A DNA stretch of 64,000 bases from a bacterium. GTDB lineage: Bacteria; Armatimonadota; Zipacnadia; Zipacnadales; Zipacnadaceae. Shown here one piece after another: positions 1-8,449 of the stretch; the first letter of the stretch is position 1; each line of letters opens with the position of its first letter. The translations under genes and the position numbers were made by a program. The stretch spans positions 62,001 to 126,000 of the forward strand of contig JAUWYY010000002.1 in assembly GCA_030615605.1 (NCBI GenBank), in the 5' to 3' direction. Under the pieces are notes generated by a model. That model did no database searches, was not told the origin of the DNA, and saw nothing but the letters and a program-made list of their open reading frames with translations.

Positions 1-391
1 TCCAGGATCCATACATTCCATGGCCGGGCCTTCCCGCACCCAGCCCAATAAATGCTGTGCCGTTGACATCATCTCCACTAAAGCCGATTTCCACGCTGCC
101 GGTGTTGCTGCCGCTGTTGTAGCCCAGCACCCAGTTATCGGCGCTCGGAGTGTAAGCGACCGGGACATTCTGCTGCAGCGCACCGTCGAAACCAACCTGG
201 CCGGCGGGGCTGACTCCAAACATATTACCCGGCAGGGTCGAGGAGTGACGGAACTGATAGAACTCGTTCCAGTCGGTGTCGGCCCGCACGGGGCCGGCCA
301 GCACCAACATAAGCAGCATAACTGCTACAAGCAAGTAGCACTGTACCTGTTCTCTATCACTGGCACATCGTATTGGTGATAATCTTCTCAT
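1..391 (-). CDS. exported protein, N-terminal part (runs off window)
   Basis: Reading the minus strand from an ATG at 391 gives an open frame to the window edge (130 residues seen). A purine-rich GGGAG lies 8 to 12 bases before the ATG. The first 38 residues are a long n-region, a hydrophobic core rich in Leu/Val/Met and an Ala-Asp junction after VRA, which reads as a signal peptide. The mature part is Gly/Asn/Ser-rich with short beta-like stretches, as in secreted or outer-membrane proteins. No family is recognised and the C-terminus is outside the window. It follows the translin-like gene on the same strand, separated by about 95 bases. Confidence 0.6.
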   Translation of the reverse strand, partial: MRRLSPIRCASDREQVQCYLLVAVMLLMLVLAGPVRADTDWNEFYQFRHSSTLPGNMFGVSPAGQVGFDGALQQNVPVAYTPSADNWVLGYNSGSNTGSVEIGFSGDDVNGTAFIGLGAGRPGHGMYGSW

Positions 392-485
392 TGCGGGATC
401 TCCCTTGTGCCACTGCCATTCATTCACAGGTAACATTGGTGAAGCTGTATCCGACAATCGCTTTCAGTCGGCAATACACCTCGCC

Positions 486-1121
486 TCACTGGGACAACGT
501 TTCCTCCAACTGCGCCAGTCGCTGCTCCAGACGGGCCTGGCGCAGGGCATTAGTCAAATCGCCACGGGTACGCTCAATCATCCCGCGCAGCGCATCCGCC
601 CGCCCGCGCAGGCCATAGGTGATGGCGTTAGGATAATCGAAGCCCAGAATGCTATGATATATCTCGTTCATAGCTTCCAGATATTCCTCGGCCTGCTCCG
701 GGTGGTCTTCGCGGATCAGGTCAAGGACGTGGCGGCGGAACTCTCCGCCTACTTCGGCCAGGCCATTAAGCCACGGCGCATAATCAATTTCCAGCTCCTC
801 GGGAGTGGGCAAGGGCTGTCCGCTTATCACTGCGCAGGTAATCGCTGCCTCAGCGTATTCCTTCTCAGCATCGCCCACAAATCCGCCATAGCGCAGGGCG
901 GGCTGGTCGCTGAACGCGTCCAACATTTCAGCAGTGGCCTGGCGGGTCTCCTCCAGGAGCCGCTCGGCCTGCTCGGACTGGTTTCTGTGGATGCTCTTGA
1001 TGCAACTGGAAGCCAGCCGCACTACCTCTCGGGACAGGTTATAGGCTTTCTCACGAGCCTTATCCTGCTCGCCGAAATGGACGCGGATTCGATCGCAGAT
1101 CTCAGTTAAGCCGTTTAGAAT
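486..1121 (-). CDS. translin family protein, probable AUU start
   Basis: An all-helical protein of about 211 residues that resembles archaeal and bacterial translin (a single-strand nucleic-acid-binding family). The N-terminal part reads KAREKAYNLSREVVRLAS, a translin-like pattern, and the C-terminal part has FDYPNAITYGLRGRADALRG, which matches the family's conserved end. The first ATG/GTG/TTG in frame (GTG at 1022) would remove the first helix. Homology-like sequence continues upstream to an in-frame stop at 1130-1128. The only codons between that stop and the family-like sequence are GAT, ATC and ATT. A GAGGTGA Shine-Dalgarno, formed at the stop of the preceding gene, sits just before an ATT at 1121-1119. 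I therefore infer an AUU start with translational coupling to korC. The family call is good; the start is inference. Confidence 0.72.
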   Translation of the reverse strand: MLNGLTEICDRIRVHFGEQDKAREKAYNLSREVVRLASSCIKSIHRNQSEQAERLLEETRQATAEMLDAFSDQPALRYGGFVGDAEKEYAEAAITCAVISGQPLPTPEELEIDYAPWLNGLAEVGGEFRRHVLDLIREDHPEQAEEYLEAMNEIYHSILGFDYPNAITYGLRGRADALRGMIERTRGDLTNALRQARLEQRLAQLEETLSQ

Positions 1122-1132
1122 GATATCTCACC

Positions 1133-1681
1133 TCACTGAAGTTGCTCTTCAGCCAGTTGTGCCCCGCGCTGCAGAGCGGCAACATTTGTGGGAATGTAGT
1201 CATGATGGCGCTCGGGAAGCACTCGATGGAGCGCCTGCTCAACAGCCTGAAGCTCCACCACCCCACTAGCCTGCACATACGCGCCCAGTAGCACCATATT
1301 CGTGGCCTGCTCACTGCCCAACTGCGCGGCGATATCAGTGGCGGGGATGGTCACCAGCTCAATATCATCTCGATTGACCTCACCACTAGCAAGCGATGTA
1401 TTTATGATCGCCAGGCCGCCAGAGTGTATTCTGTCCAAGTAATTGTCGACGGCAATCCCGTCCATCAGAATCATCTTCTGCGGGCGCCCCACCACCGGGC
1501 TGCCCACCTCACCGTCGGCAATAACCAGGGTACAGGTCACCCACCCACCGCGCACCTCCGGGCTGTACAGGGGAAACCAGGACAGCTCCAGGCCCGCTTC
1601 CAACGCAGCCTGCGCCAGAATCTGACCCGCTAACAACACTCCCTGCCCACCCATCCCTGCCATAAAGACTTCTTGCCGCAT
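1133..1681 (-). CDS. korC: 2-oxoacid:ferredoxin oxidoreductase, gamma subunit
   Basis: This is the gamma subunit of a 2-oxoacid (2-oxoglutarate, 2-oxoisovalerate or pyruvate type) ferredoxin oxidoreductase, the enzyme that oxidatively decarboxylates a 2-oxoacid to acyl-CoA with ferredoxin as acceptor. The family's GxGGQG signature is at residues 9-14, followed by PLYSPEVRGG (substrate loop) and TNMVLLGAYV near residue 140. The ATG at 1681 is preferred over the TTG one codon earlier. It is last in the order korD-korA-korB-korC, with the translin-like gene directly after it. Length (182 aa) is normal. Whether the complex prefers 2-oxoglutarate or branched-chain oxoacids cannot be told from this subunit. 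Confidence 0.9.
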   Translation of the reverse strand: MRQEVFMAGMGGQGVLLAGQILAQAALEAGLELSWFPLYSPEVRGGWVTCTLVIADGEVGSPVVGRPQKMILMDGIAVDNYLDRIHSGGLAIINTSLASGEVNRDDIELVTIPATDIAAQLGSEQATNMVLLGAYVQASGVVELQAVEQALHRVLPERHHDYIPTNVAALQRGAQLAEEQLQ

Positions 1682-1756
1682 CAAGACCGCCTTCTCAACT
1701 CTTCAATCACATTCCTGCATAGTACTCACGGGAACAACTTGCCGGCAGTCGGCCAC

Positions 1757-2524
1757 CTATCGGCCATCCTCCAGTTTGTCCACAAAGACTTTCAAAGGAT
1801 ACTGCTCGAGCATGACATCTTCAATCCATTGCAGAGCTTCCAGCGGCTCCATATACCACCAGGTCGGACAACTGCTGACCAGCTCCACCAGCGAGAAGCC
1901 CAGCCCGGCTGCCTGGACCTGAAAGGCCTTCTTCAGGACCCTTTTGGCCTGGCGGATGCGCTTGGGGCTGGTCAGCGTCTCCCGGGCCAGATAGGCCACA
2001 CCGGGGATTTGAGCCAACAACTCGCATATATTCAAAGGATAGCCGCCCTGCTCGACGCTGCGGCCTAGCGGGGTGGTAGTGGTCTTCTGACCCATTAGTG
2101 TGGTGGGGGCCATCTGCCCCCGAGTCATCCCAAACACTGCATTGTTTATGAAGACTACCGTGAAGTTCTCAGCCCGTGCCGCCGCGTGCATTACCTCGGC
2201 AAGGCCAATAGAAGCCAGGTCTCCATCCCCCTGGTAAGTAAAGACTATCGTATCCGGCTGGCAGCGCTTGATGCCGGTGGCCACTGCCGGGCCTCGCCCG
2301 TGCGACGCTTGCACAGCGTCAGTGTTGAAATATTCGTAGGCATAGACCGAGCAGCCCACCGTGGCAATGGCCACCGTCCGATCCTTAAGGTCCAGTTCGT
2401 CGAGCACCTCCGCCACCAGCCGATGGGCGATGCCGTGAGTGCAGCCCGGACAGTAGTGCATCTGAACCTCAGTCAGACTCTCCGGCCGTTTGTATATTGG
2501 TTCGGTCAGTCTGGTCTCAGCCAA
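1757..2524 (-). CDS. korB: 2-oxoacid:ferredoxin oxidoreductase, beta (TPP) subunit
   Basis: The thiamine-diphosphate-binding beta subunit of the OFOR complex. It shows CPGC at residues 25-28 (an Fe-S/TPP-proximal motif), the GDGD metal/TPP motif at 99-102 and the NN pair at 127-128 that completes the TPP site, followed by GMTRGQMAPTT, typical of the Kor/Vor class. The start codon is TTG at 2524, supported by a very strong AGGAGGT eight bases upstream and by normal family N-terminal length. It lies 42 bases after korA and 75 bases before korC, so it is in the same transcript. Confidence 0.92.
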   Translation of the reverse strand: MAETRLTEPIYKRPESLTEVQMHYCPGCTHGIAHRLVAEVLDELDLKDRTVAIATVGCSVYAYEYFNTDAVQASHGRGPAVATGIKRCQPDTIVFTYQGDGDLASIGLAEVMHAAARAENFTVVFINNAVFGMTRGQMAPTTLMGQKTTTTPLGRSVEQGGYPLNICELLAQIPGVAYLARETLTSPKRIRQAKRVLKKAFQVQAAGLGFSLVELVSSCPTWWYMEPLEALQWIEDVMLEQYPLKVFVDKLEDGR

Positions 2525-2566
2525 AACGGCTACCTCCTGTGAATGGCTGCGTCTCTGTCGTCACAC

Positions 2567-3619
2567 TCAAGCGATCTCGATAATCCGCTCCGCGACTTCC
2601 TCGGGGGTCACCAGCATCCCGCCGGTGCGGCCAAATCGTTCCACCGGACAGGCCCCTTCAACAGCCAGGCGAACATCCTCAATGAATTGCCCCAGTGACA
2701 GCTCCACCACTAACACCTTCTTCACACGCTGGGCCCAGTCAGCAATGACCTCGGTCGGGAACGGAAAGAGACTGATGGGCCGGATCAGCCGGCAGGCGAT
2801 GCCCGCCTCAGCGGCGTGCTCAATTGCGGTCTGGCAAATCCGCGCCGAGATTCCATAGGCACAGACCAGTATTTCCGGGTCGTCGGCGCCGTGCTCGGTC
2901 CAGCGGGTCTCATTTTGAGCGGCATCCCGGTAGCGTTGCTGAATGCGCAGGTTAACCTCTTCCATAACCGGCGGGTCGGTCCACAGCGAGTTGACGATAT
3001 TGCGCTGGCGGCCTTTTTGGTCTCCGCCTACCGCCCACGAAGGCTTCTGTTCCGGAGGATCGAGGCGATCGCGCAGCGCACACGGCTCGCGCATACTGGC
3101 CAGGACCGCATCAGCTAAGATCATCACCGGATTGCGGTACTTCTGCGCGATGGGAAAGGCCTGCCCGACGAGGTCATAGATCTCCTGGACACTGAACGGT
3201 GCGAAAGTCAGGCAGCGCCCATCGCCGTGGCCCGCTCCGCGGGTGGCCAGCCAGTAGTCGGACTGGGCCGGCGCGATATTGCCCAGCCCCGGTCCGCCCC
3301 GCACCATATCCACCAATACGCAGGGCAACTCCGCCCCAATCATATAGGACAGGCCCTCCTGCATCAGGGAAATACCCGGCGACGAGGAGGTGGTCATGGC
3401 CCAGGCGCCGGTGGCCGCCGCCCCGTAGACCATATTTATGGCAGCAACTTCACTCTCAGCCTGGATGTAGACGCCGTCGATCAGGGGCAGGTGCTCCGAC
3501 ATATACTCCGGAATCCTATTCTGCGGGGTAATCGGATAGCCGAAGAAATAGCGACAACCCCCCGCAATTGCTCCCTCGGCGGCTGCCTCATTGCCGGTAA
3601 TAAGCTGACGCTCAGGCAT
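2567..3619 (-). CDS. korA: 2-oxoacid:ferredoxin oxidoreductase, alpha subunit (VorB-like)
   Basis: The alpha subunit (pyrimidine-binding and C-terminal domain II). The N-terminus has GNEAAAEGAIAGGCRYFFGYPITP, read here in two parts: the GNEA motif at 9-12 and GYPITP near 27-32. The stretch GPGLGNIAPAQSDY near residue 109 is the form I associate with 3-methyl-2-oxobutanoate (VorB) and 2-oxoglutarate (KorA) enzymes more than with pyruvate enzymes. It overlaps the end of korD by 8 bases, which indicates translational coupling. Residue count (350) is standard. Physiologically it would supply reduced ferredoxin, or run in reverse to fix CO2 in an anaerobe. Confidence 0.9.
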   Translation of the reverse strand: MPERQLITGNEAAAEGAIAGGCRYFFGYPITPQNRIPEYMSEHLPLIDGVYIQAESEVAAINMVYGAAATGAWAMTTSSSPGISLMQEGLSYMIGAELPCVLVDMVRGGPGLGNIAPAQSDYWLATRGAGHGDGRCLTFAPFSVQEIYDLVGQAFPIAQKYRNPVMILADAVLASMREPCALRDRLDPPEQKPSWAVGGDQKGRQRNIVNSLWTDPPVMEEVNLRIQQRYRDAAQNETRWTEHGADDPEILVCAYGISARICQTAIEHAAEAGIACRLIRPISLFPFPTEVIADWAQRVKKVLVVELSLGQFIEDVRLAVEGACPVERFGRTGGMLVTPEEVAERIIEIA

Positions 3620-3842
3620 TGGCTTCCGCCTCCACCTTCACCCGGTAGATCTCGATACAAACATCCGGGCACATCAACACACACATCTGGCAGCCGGTGC
3701 AAGCTTCCTCACTGATCACGCAAGCCGGATGATAACCCGCCTCGTTCATATCAGAACTCAGTTCGATATCATCCTGAGGACAGAACTCCACACACAACCC
3801 ACAGCCCTTGCAGCGCTGCTGGTCAATAACCAGGCGAAACAT
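3612..3842 (-). CDS. korD: 2-oxoacid:ferredoxin oxidoreductase, delta (2x[4Fe-4S] ferredoxin) subunit
   Basis: A 76-residue bacterial-type ferredoxin. Two CxxCxxCxxxC clusters are visible: Cys 11, 14, 17, 21 and Cys 48, 51, 54, 58, each followed by Pro, sufficient for two [4Fe-4S] centres. Extra cysteines lie at 41 and 62. The start is the ATG at 3842 with CAGGAG nine bases upstream; an in-frame upstream extension exists but carries no ferredoxin-like sequence. It is the first of the kor genes and follows nadK by 34 bases. It is the electron conduit between the TPP subunit and soluble ferredoxin. Confidence 0.9.
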   Translation of the reverse strand: MFRLVIDQQRCKGCGLCVEFCPQDDIELSSDMNEAGYHPACVISEEACTGCQMCVLMCPDVCIEIYRVKVEAEANA

Positions 3843-3876
3843 AGAATCTCCTGACTTCACTGGCGCACACAAACAG

Positions 3877-4776
3877 CTATCGCTCCAGACCCCAGCGCAG
3901 CTTGGTGTGCAGCCTCTCGAAGAAAGAGCTTCGATCAAGACGCACCAGTTGGGCCTTGCAGGGCGCTTTTTGGATCACTACCAGGTCTTCGGAGGTGACC
4001 TCTACATCTTCCTGCCCATCCACGCTCAGCCGCACGGTTATCGGCTCGTCATACCGCTGCTCCACTTTGACAGTGATCACCGAATCAGCGTCTACGATGA
4101 GGGGCCGCAGATACAGAGTGTGAGGACAGATGGGATTGATAATAAAACAGTCCAAGTCTGGGTCAACCAGTGGCCCACCCGCCGATAGATTGTAGGCGGT
4201 GGAGCCGGTGGGAGTGGCCACAATCAAGCCGTCAGCAGGATAGACGGCGACGCACTCGCCGTCCACTTGCGTATCAAGCCGCACCATCCGGCGAGGGTAT
4301 ATCCTCGAGATAACGACATCATTAAGCCCAAAGAATCGGCTGGTAATCTGATCCTCTCGCCGCACCTCCACAGCCAACATCAGCCGCTGCTGAATATGAT
4401 AGTCGCCAGCCAGTAGTTGATCTACGTGGTCGAGCACCACCACTGGCTGGACGGCCGCCAGAAATCCAAAACTGCCCAAGTCAACCCCCAACAGCGGGAC
4501 TTGTGCTGGCCCAGCCAAACGTGCAACTCGAAGCAACAGCCCGTCGCCTCCCATCACGATTATCATATCGGCCTGGGCCACCAACTCTTCCCGTGGCCGC
4601 CGTTCATAGCCGCCTTCCGGGCAGCTATTTGCGGTATTGGCGTCAAGCAACACCTCAACTTCGGCCTGGCGCAACTTTGCTATCAGCGACTCGGCAAACT
4701 TCCGGGGCTCCGTGCCCTGCTGGCCGCAGATCAGACCTACTGTCTTGAGGCTTGTGAGCTGCTGTGACGGACTCAT
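3877..4776 (-). CDS. nadK: NAD kinase
   Basis: ATP (or polyphosphate)-dependent phosphorylation of NAD to NADP. The diagnostic GGDG is at residues 76-79, an ND pair at 152-153 stands where the family usually has NE, and the glycine-rich DGLIVATPTGSTAY stretch at 182-195 is intact. Its 299 residues match the usual length. The ATG shares its A with the stop of the upstream TPR gene (TAATG), so translation is coupled. It lies between the TPR gene and the korDABC genes. Confidence 0.95.
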   Translation of the reverse strand: MSPSQQLTSLKTVGLICGQQGTEPRKFAESLIAKLRQAEVEVLLDANTANSCPEGGYERRPREELVAQADMIIVMGGDGLLLRVARLAGPAQVPLLGVDLGSFGFLAAVQPVVVLDHVDQLLAGDYHIQQRLMLAVEVRREDQITSRFFGLNDVVISRIYPRRMVRLDTQVDGECVAVYPADGLIVATPTGSTAYNLSAGGPLVDPDLDCFIINPICPHTLYLRPLIVDADSVITVKVEQRYDEPITVRLSVDGQEDVEVTSEDLVVIQKAPCKAQLVRLDRSSFFERLHTKLRWGLER

Positions 4777-6239
4777 TAACTGGGTTCTGACTCCTCTTTG
4801 GGCTGAAGCTGCTCCAGATTCTCCTTAGCCGGCTGATAATCCGGGTTGATCTGTAGCGCTCGCCGGTACTGTTGGCGGGCTTCGTCCAGCTTGCCCTGGC
4901 GCTGATACGCAGCTCCCAGATTGTTGATGGCATAAACATACTGGGGATTGCTCTTCAGGGCCGCCTTGAAATGAACAATCGCTTCGGTCACGTCCTGGCG
5001 GTCCAGGAATATCAAGCCGATATTGTTGTGCGCCTCGGTGTTGCCAGGAGCAAGTTTGAGAACCTGCAGGTATTCGGCCAGTGCCTCAGATTTGCTTCCC
5101 CGATCGTAGTAGGCATTGGCCAAGCCCAAGTGGATCGCTTCACTGTCGGAAAACTTCCTGACCGCCGCCTGCCACTGGGCAAACGCCTGGTCACCTTTAC
5201 CCGCCTTAGCCTGTGATCGGGCCAGATATAGATATGCAACTTCCCGACGAGGCCCGCGCTTGATAGCCTCGCGAAATGTCGTGCTGGCCTGCTCGTAGTT
5301 GCCCTGCTGGAACTGGACCCAGCCCAAGTTGATCAGACAGTTAACATTACCGGCCTCAATAGCCAGTGCCTGGTTGTAGGCCGCTTCAGCCGGCTCGTAT
5401 TGCTGCTGGGCGGCCAGAGCCAGCCCCAGATTATACTGCACGACAAAATTATCGGGAATAGCCTGGATCGCCTGCTGGAGATGACTGATCGCTTCCGTGT
5501 AGCGCTGCACATTGTACAGCGCTGTACCCAGACCAAGGTGAGCATCTGCAAGGTTCGCGTCCATAGCCAGTGCCGCCTGATAGGCCTCTACGGCCGCCTC
5601 ATTGGCGTCCGACTTGAGATATAGCGAGCCGAGCGTGCTCAGGACGGCTGCGTTTTGTGGCTGTAGCCTGCGCGCCGCCTCGTACTCGCGAGTCGCCTTG
5701 GCTGTCTCTCCAGCTCTCTGCAGGGCATAACCAAAGTTTATGTGCGCCTCCGGGTCATTAGGACTTACCTCCAGAGCACGATTGTACTCATTGAAGGCCA
5801 CCACAAACTTGCCCTGGCGAGCCATCAGGTTCGCCAGATTGTAATGAGCATCAAAGTAGTTCGAAGTGATTTCCAGAGCTTGCTGGTAGCTTTCCTCAGC
5901 CTGCTCAAACTTGCCGACCTCAGCGTAAGCATTGCCCAGGTTGTTGTATATCACGTGCGATCCTTCACTGCGGTCGCCCGCTTGCTCCAGACACTGAATA
6001 GCTCGCTGGATGTCGCCGAGCTGCAGCGAGACCGTCCCGCACCAGGCCAAAACCACCGGATCGTTGGGCATCAGGCCCAAAGCTGCCTCGAAAGCCGCTT
6101 TGGCACCAGCGAGATCACCGGCCTCATACAACTCCAGGCCACGCTGGAAGTCATCGGGGCTTGACTGCTGGGCGCAAACAGCAGTTGTACCCAGCACCAC
6201 AGCGAAAACCACTATGACCAGATTCGAATGCCATTTCAT
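4776..6239 (-). CDS. periplasmic TPR-repeat protein
   Basis: A 487-residue protein with a signal peptide (hydrophobic residues 7-20, cleavage likely after VCA at 23) followed almost entirely by tetratricopeptide repeats from about residue 29 to 480. I count about twelve to thirteen 34-residue units with the usual G-Y/A-P spacing (for example NNLGNAYAEVGKFEQAEESY and HYNLANLMARQGKFVVAFNEY). No catalytic domain is present, so a scaffolding role outside the cytoplasmic membrane is the most that can be said. It sits between dxs and nadK with short gaps, within the long minus-strand transcript. Confidence 0.88.
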   Translation of the reverse strand: MKWHSNLVIVVFAVVLGTTAVCAQQSSPDDFQRGLELYEAGDLAGAKAAFEAALGLMPNDPVVLAWCGTVSLQLGDIQRAIQCLEQAGDRSEGSHVIYNNLGNAYAEVGKFEQAEESYQQALEITSNYFDAHYNLANLMARQGKFVVAFNEYNRALEVSPNDPEAHINFGYALQRAGETAKATREYEAARRLQPQNAAVLSTLGSLYLKSDANEAAVEAYQAALAMDANLADAHLGLGTALYNVQRYTEAISHLQQAIQAIPDNFVVQYNLGLALAAQQQYEPAEAAYNQALAIEAGNVNCLINLGWVQFQQGNYEQASTTFREAIKRGPRREVAYLYLARSQAKAGKGDQAFAQWQAAVRKFSDSEAIHLGLANAYYDRGSKSEALAEYLQVLKLAPGNTEAHNNIGLIFLDRQDVTEAIVHFKAALKSNPQYVYAINNLGAAYQRQGKLDEARQQYRRALQINPDYQPAKENLEQLQPKEESEPS

Positions 6240-6287
6240 CTCTGTGATACCTCCACTATCATCTTGAACGAAGTCTGTGGTGAATTA

Positions 6288-8189
6288 TCACTCGCTGACA
6301 TAAGCCACCTTGGGCAGATGGCAGATTTTGCTTGCCGCTTGTACGATCGCCTCAGTATCTATGCCCACATCGGCGCGCAGATGCTCGACGTCCCCGAAGG
6401 TAATAAATTCATCGGGTATCCCCAGGCGGACCAGTCTCACGTCGCCCCGGCCGCAGTCATTGAGCAACTCCGCTACACCGGAGCCGAACCCGCCCGCTCT
6501 AACATTGTCTTCTACTGTTATAATTGCCCCAATTTCTTGGGCCAGGCTGATAATTAAATCTTCATCCAGCGGCTTGACAAAACGAGCATCGACGACAGTA
6601 GCATCAATGCCCTGCTTACCGAGGACTTCCGCTGCCTCCAGGGCCGCCGAAACACAATTGCCTACGGCAACTATTGCTATATCATTCCCCTCGCGGCGCA
6701 CTTTGGCCTTCCCCACCGCCAACGGCTCCAGCGGCACCTGCCAATCGGCGCCAGGTCCGCAGCCACGGGGATAGCGCACCGCAGCCGGGCTGTCAAGCGT
6801 CAGGGCTGTCGCCAGCATGCGCCGCAACTCCGCTTCGTCCGACGGGGCCATCACCGTCATATTGGGGATATGCCGCAGATAGCTCAAATCGAAAAGGCCG
6901 TGGTGAGTCGGGCCATCCCCGTCCACTAGACCAGCGCGGTCTACCACAAAGACCACCGGAAGACTCTGCAAGGCAACGTCGTGTACAATCTGGTCATAGC
7001 TGCGCTGCAAGAAGGTAGAATATATGGCCACAATCGGCCGCATGCCGGCCGCAGCCAGTCCCGCCGCATAGGTGACAGCGTGTTCTTCGGCCATGCCCAC
7101 ATCGAAGCAGCGGCCGGGGAAGAGCTTCTTGAACTCGTCCAGCCCGGTTCCGTCGAGCATGGCCGCTGAGATGGCCACAATTCGTTCGTCGTCTTCGGCC
7201 AACTCGCAGACCGTCTGACCCAACACCTCACTGAAGGTAGGCTGCTGGCGCGAGGAAACGGTCTCGCCATTTTCCGGCAGAAACGGACTGGTGCCATGGA
7301 AACGCCGCGGATCATCTTCCGCCGGTTCGTAGCCCCGACCTTTCTGCGTCAGCAGATGAACCAGGACTGGTCCCTTGATGCGTACAGCATGCCTAAACAG
7401 GCTACCCATATGAGCTATGTTGTGGCCATCAATGGGACCCAAATAAGTGAAGCCAAACTGCTCGAAGAGCATCCCCGGCACGACAAGTTGCTTAATCCCC
7501 AGCTTGATTCGGTCCAAAGCGTGCACCATGTCCTCGCCCATCGGGATACGTCGCAGCAGGCGCAGAGCATCCTCGCGGGCTCGCTGTCCAGCCGGGTGTA
7601 GCGTTGCCCGCAGCGTAGCCAGATAGCCGGACATCGCCCCGACATTGTGACTGATGCTCATTTCATTGTCATTGAGCACAACCAGCAGATCGCGCTGCTG
7701 CTCGCCAGCCTGATTGAGCGCTTCCAGGGCCAGACCACCGGTAAGAGCACCGTCGCCGATGACTGCGACAACGGTCTCATCCCCACCACGCAGGTCGCGG
7801 GCGGTGGCGAAGCCGAGGGCCGCAGAGATGGACGTACTGCCATGACCGGCCCCGAACGGATCGTGCGGACTCTCCCGGCGGCTGGTAAAGCCGGAAAGCC
7901 CTCCATACTGACGCAGATTAGCAAACTCTTTCTGGCGGTCGGTCAGCAGTTTGTGGGTATAGCACTGATGTCCCACGTCCCAGATTATCTTATCGGCGGG
8001 CGAGTCAAGCTCGCGGTGCAGAGCAATGGTCAGCTCCACCGTCCCCAGATTAGGAGCCAGATGCCCACCGGTCCGAGCGGTAGTTTCGATGATCCGCTCG
8101 CGGATTTCTCCCGCCAGAGTGTGCAACTGACTCAGTGACAGCGATTTCAGGTCAGCCGGCGATTGTATATTGTCCAAAAGCTCACTCAT
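6288..8189 (-). CDS. dxs: 1-deoxy-D-xylulose-5-phosphate synthase
   Basis: Condenses pyruvate and glyceraldehyde 3-phosphate, the first step of the MEP isoprenoid pathway. It is TPP-dependent. The start SPADLKSLS..QLHTLAGEIR is typical of Dxs. The catalytic-region His is in DVGHQCYTHK (71-80), the TPP motif GDGALTGG is at 145-152 and the pyrimidine-domain glutamate is in MAEEHAVTYAAGLA. Its 633 residues equal the family norm. It directly follows xseB with a 7-base gap, a common dxs-xseB arrangement in bacteria. Confidence 0.97.
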   Translation of the reverse strand: MSELLDNIQSPADLKSLSLSQLHTLAGEIRERIIETTARTGGHLAPNLGTVELTIALHRELDSPADKIIWDVGHQCYTHKLLTDRQKEFANLRQYGGLSGFTSRRESPHDPFGAGHGSTSISAALGFATARDLRGGDETVVAVIGDGALTGGLALEALNQAGEQQRDLLVVLNDNEMSISHNVGAMSGYLATLRATLHPAGQRAREDALRLLRRIPMGEDMVHALDRIKLGIKQLVVPGMLFEQFGFTYLGPIDGHNIAHMGSLFRHAVRIKGPVLVHLLTQKGRGYEPAEDDPRRFHGTSPFLPENGETVSSRQQPTFSEVLGQTVCELAEDDERIVAISAAMLDGTGLDEFKKLFPGRCFDVGMAEEHAVTYAAGLAAAGMRPIVAIYSTFLQRSYDQIVHDVALQSLPVVFVVDRAGLVDGDGPTHHGLFDLSYLRHIPNMTVMAPSDEAELRRMLATALTLDSPAAVRYPRGCGPGADWQVPLEPLAVGKAKVRREGNDIAIVAVGNCVSAALEAAEVLGKQGIDATVVDARFVKPLDEDLIISLAQEIGAIITVEDNVRAGGFGSGVAELLNDCGRGDVRLVRLGIPDEFITFGDVEHLRADVGIDTEAIVQAASKICHLPKVAYVSE

Positions 8190-8196
8190 AATTCAG

Positions 8197-8430
8197 CTAC
8201 TCAAACAGTGACTCTGCCTCCTGTTCGGATTCCTCATCCGGGACATACTCTTCAATCTTGGCCTCGGCTTCGCTCAGCCGGCGCTCACACAGTTGCTTCA
8301 GAGCCATACCTCTCTGAAACTTTTCCACAGCCTCCTCCAGGGACAACTCGCCTTCTTCCAGCTCGGCGACAATCTCTTCGAGCTGAGTTAGAGCTTCCTC
8401 GAATTTCAGGTCTTCCCCAGATTCTTCCAT
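8197..8430 (-). CDS. xseB: exodeoxyribonuclease VII small subunit
   Basis: A 77-residue, strongly acidic coiled-coil protein. It contains FEEALTQLEEIVAELEEGEL followed by SLEEAVEKFQRGMALKQLCE, the standard XseB signature, and ends in an acidic tail. It pairs with XseA to form exonuclease VII, which degrades single-stranded DNA. The gene lies 19 bases after xseA and just before dxs. Confidence 0.95.
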   Translation of the reverse strand: MEESGEDLKFEEALTQLEEIVAELEEGELSLEEAVEKFQRGMALKQLCERRLSEAEAKIEEYVPDEESEQEAESLFE

Positions 8431-8449
8431 GATGATGTCCTAACCAATC

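Noticed and set aside
405-1109. A 234-codon plus-strand frame
   Set aside because: It is the complement of the translin-like gene, has no family features and no ribosome site; the minus-strand reading has clear homology-like motifs.
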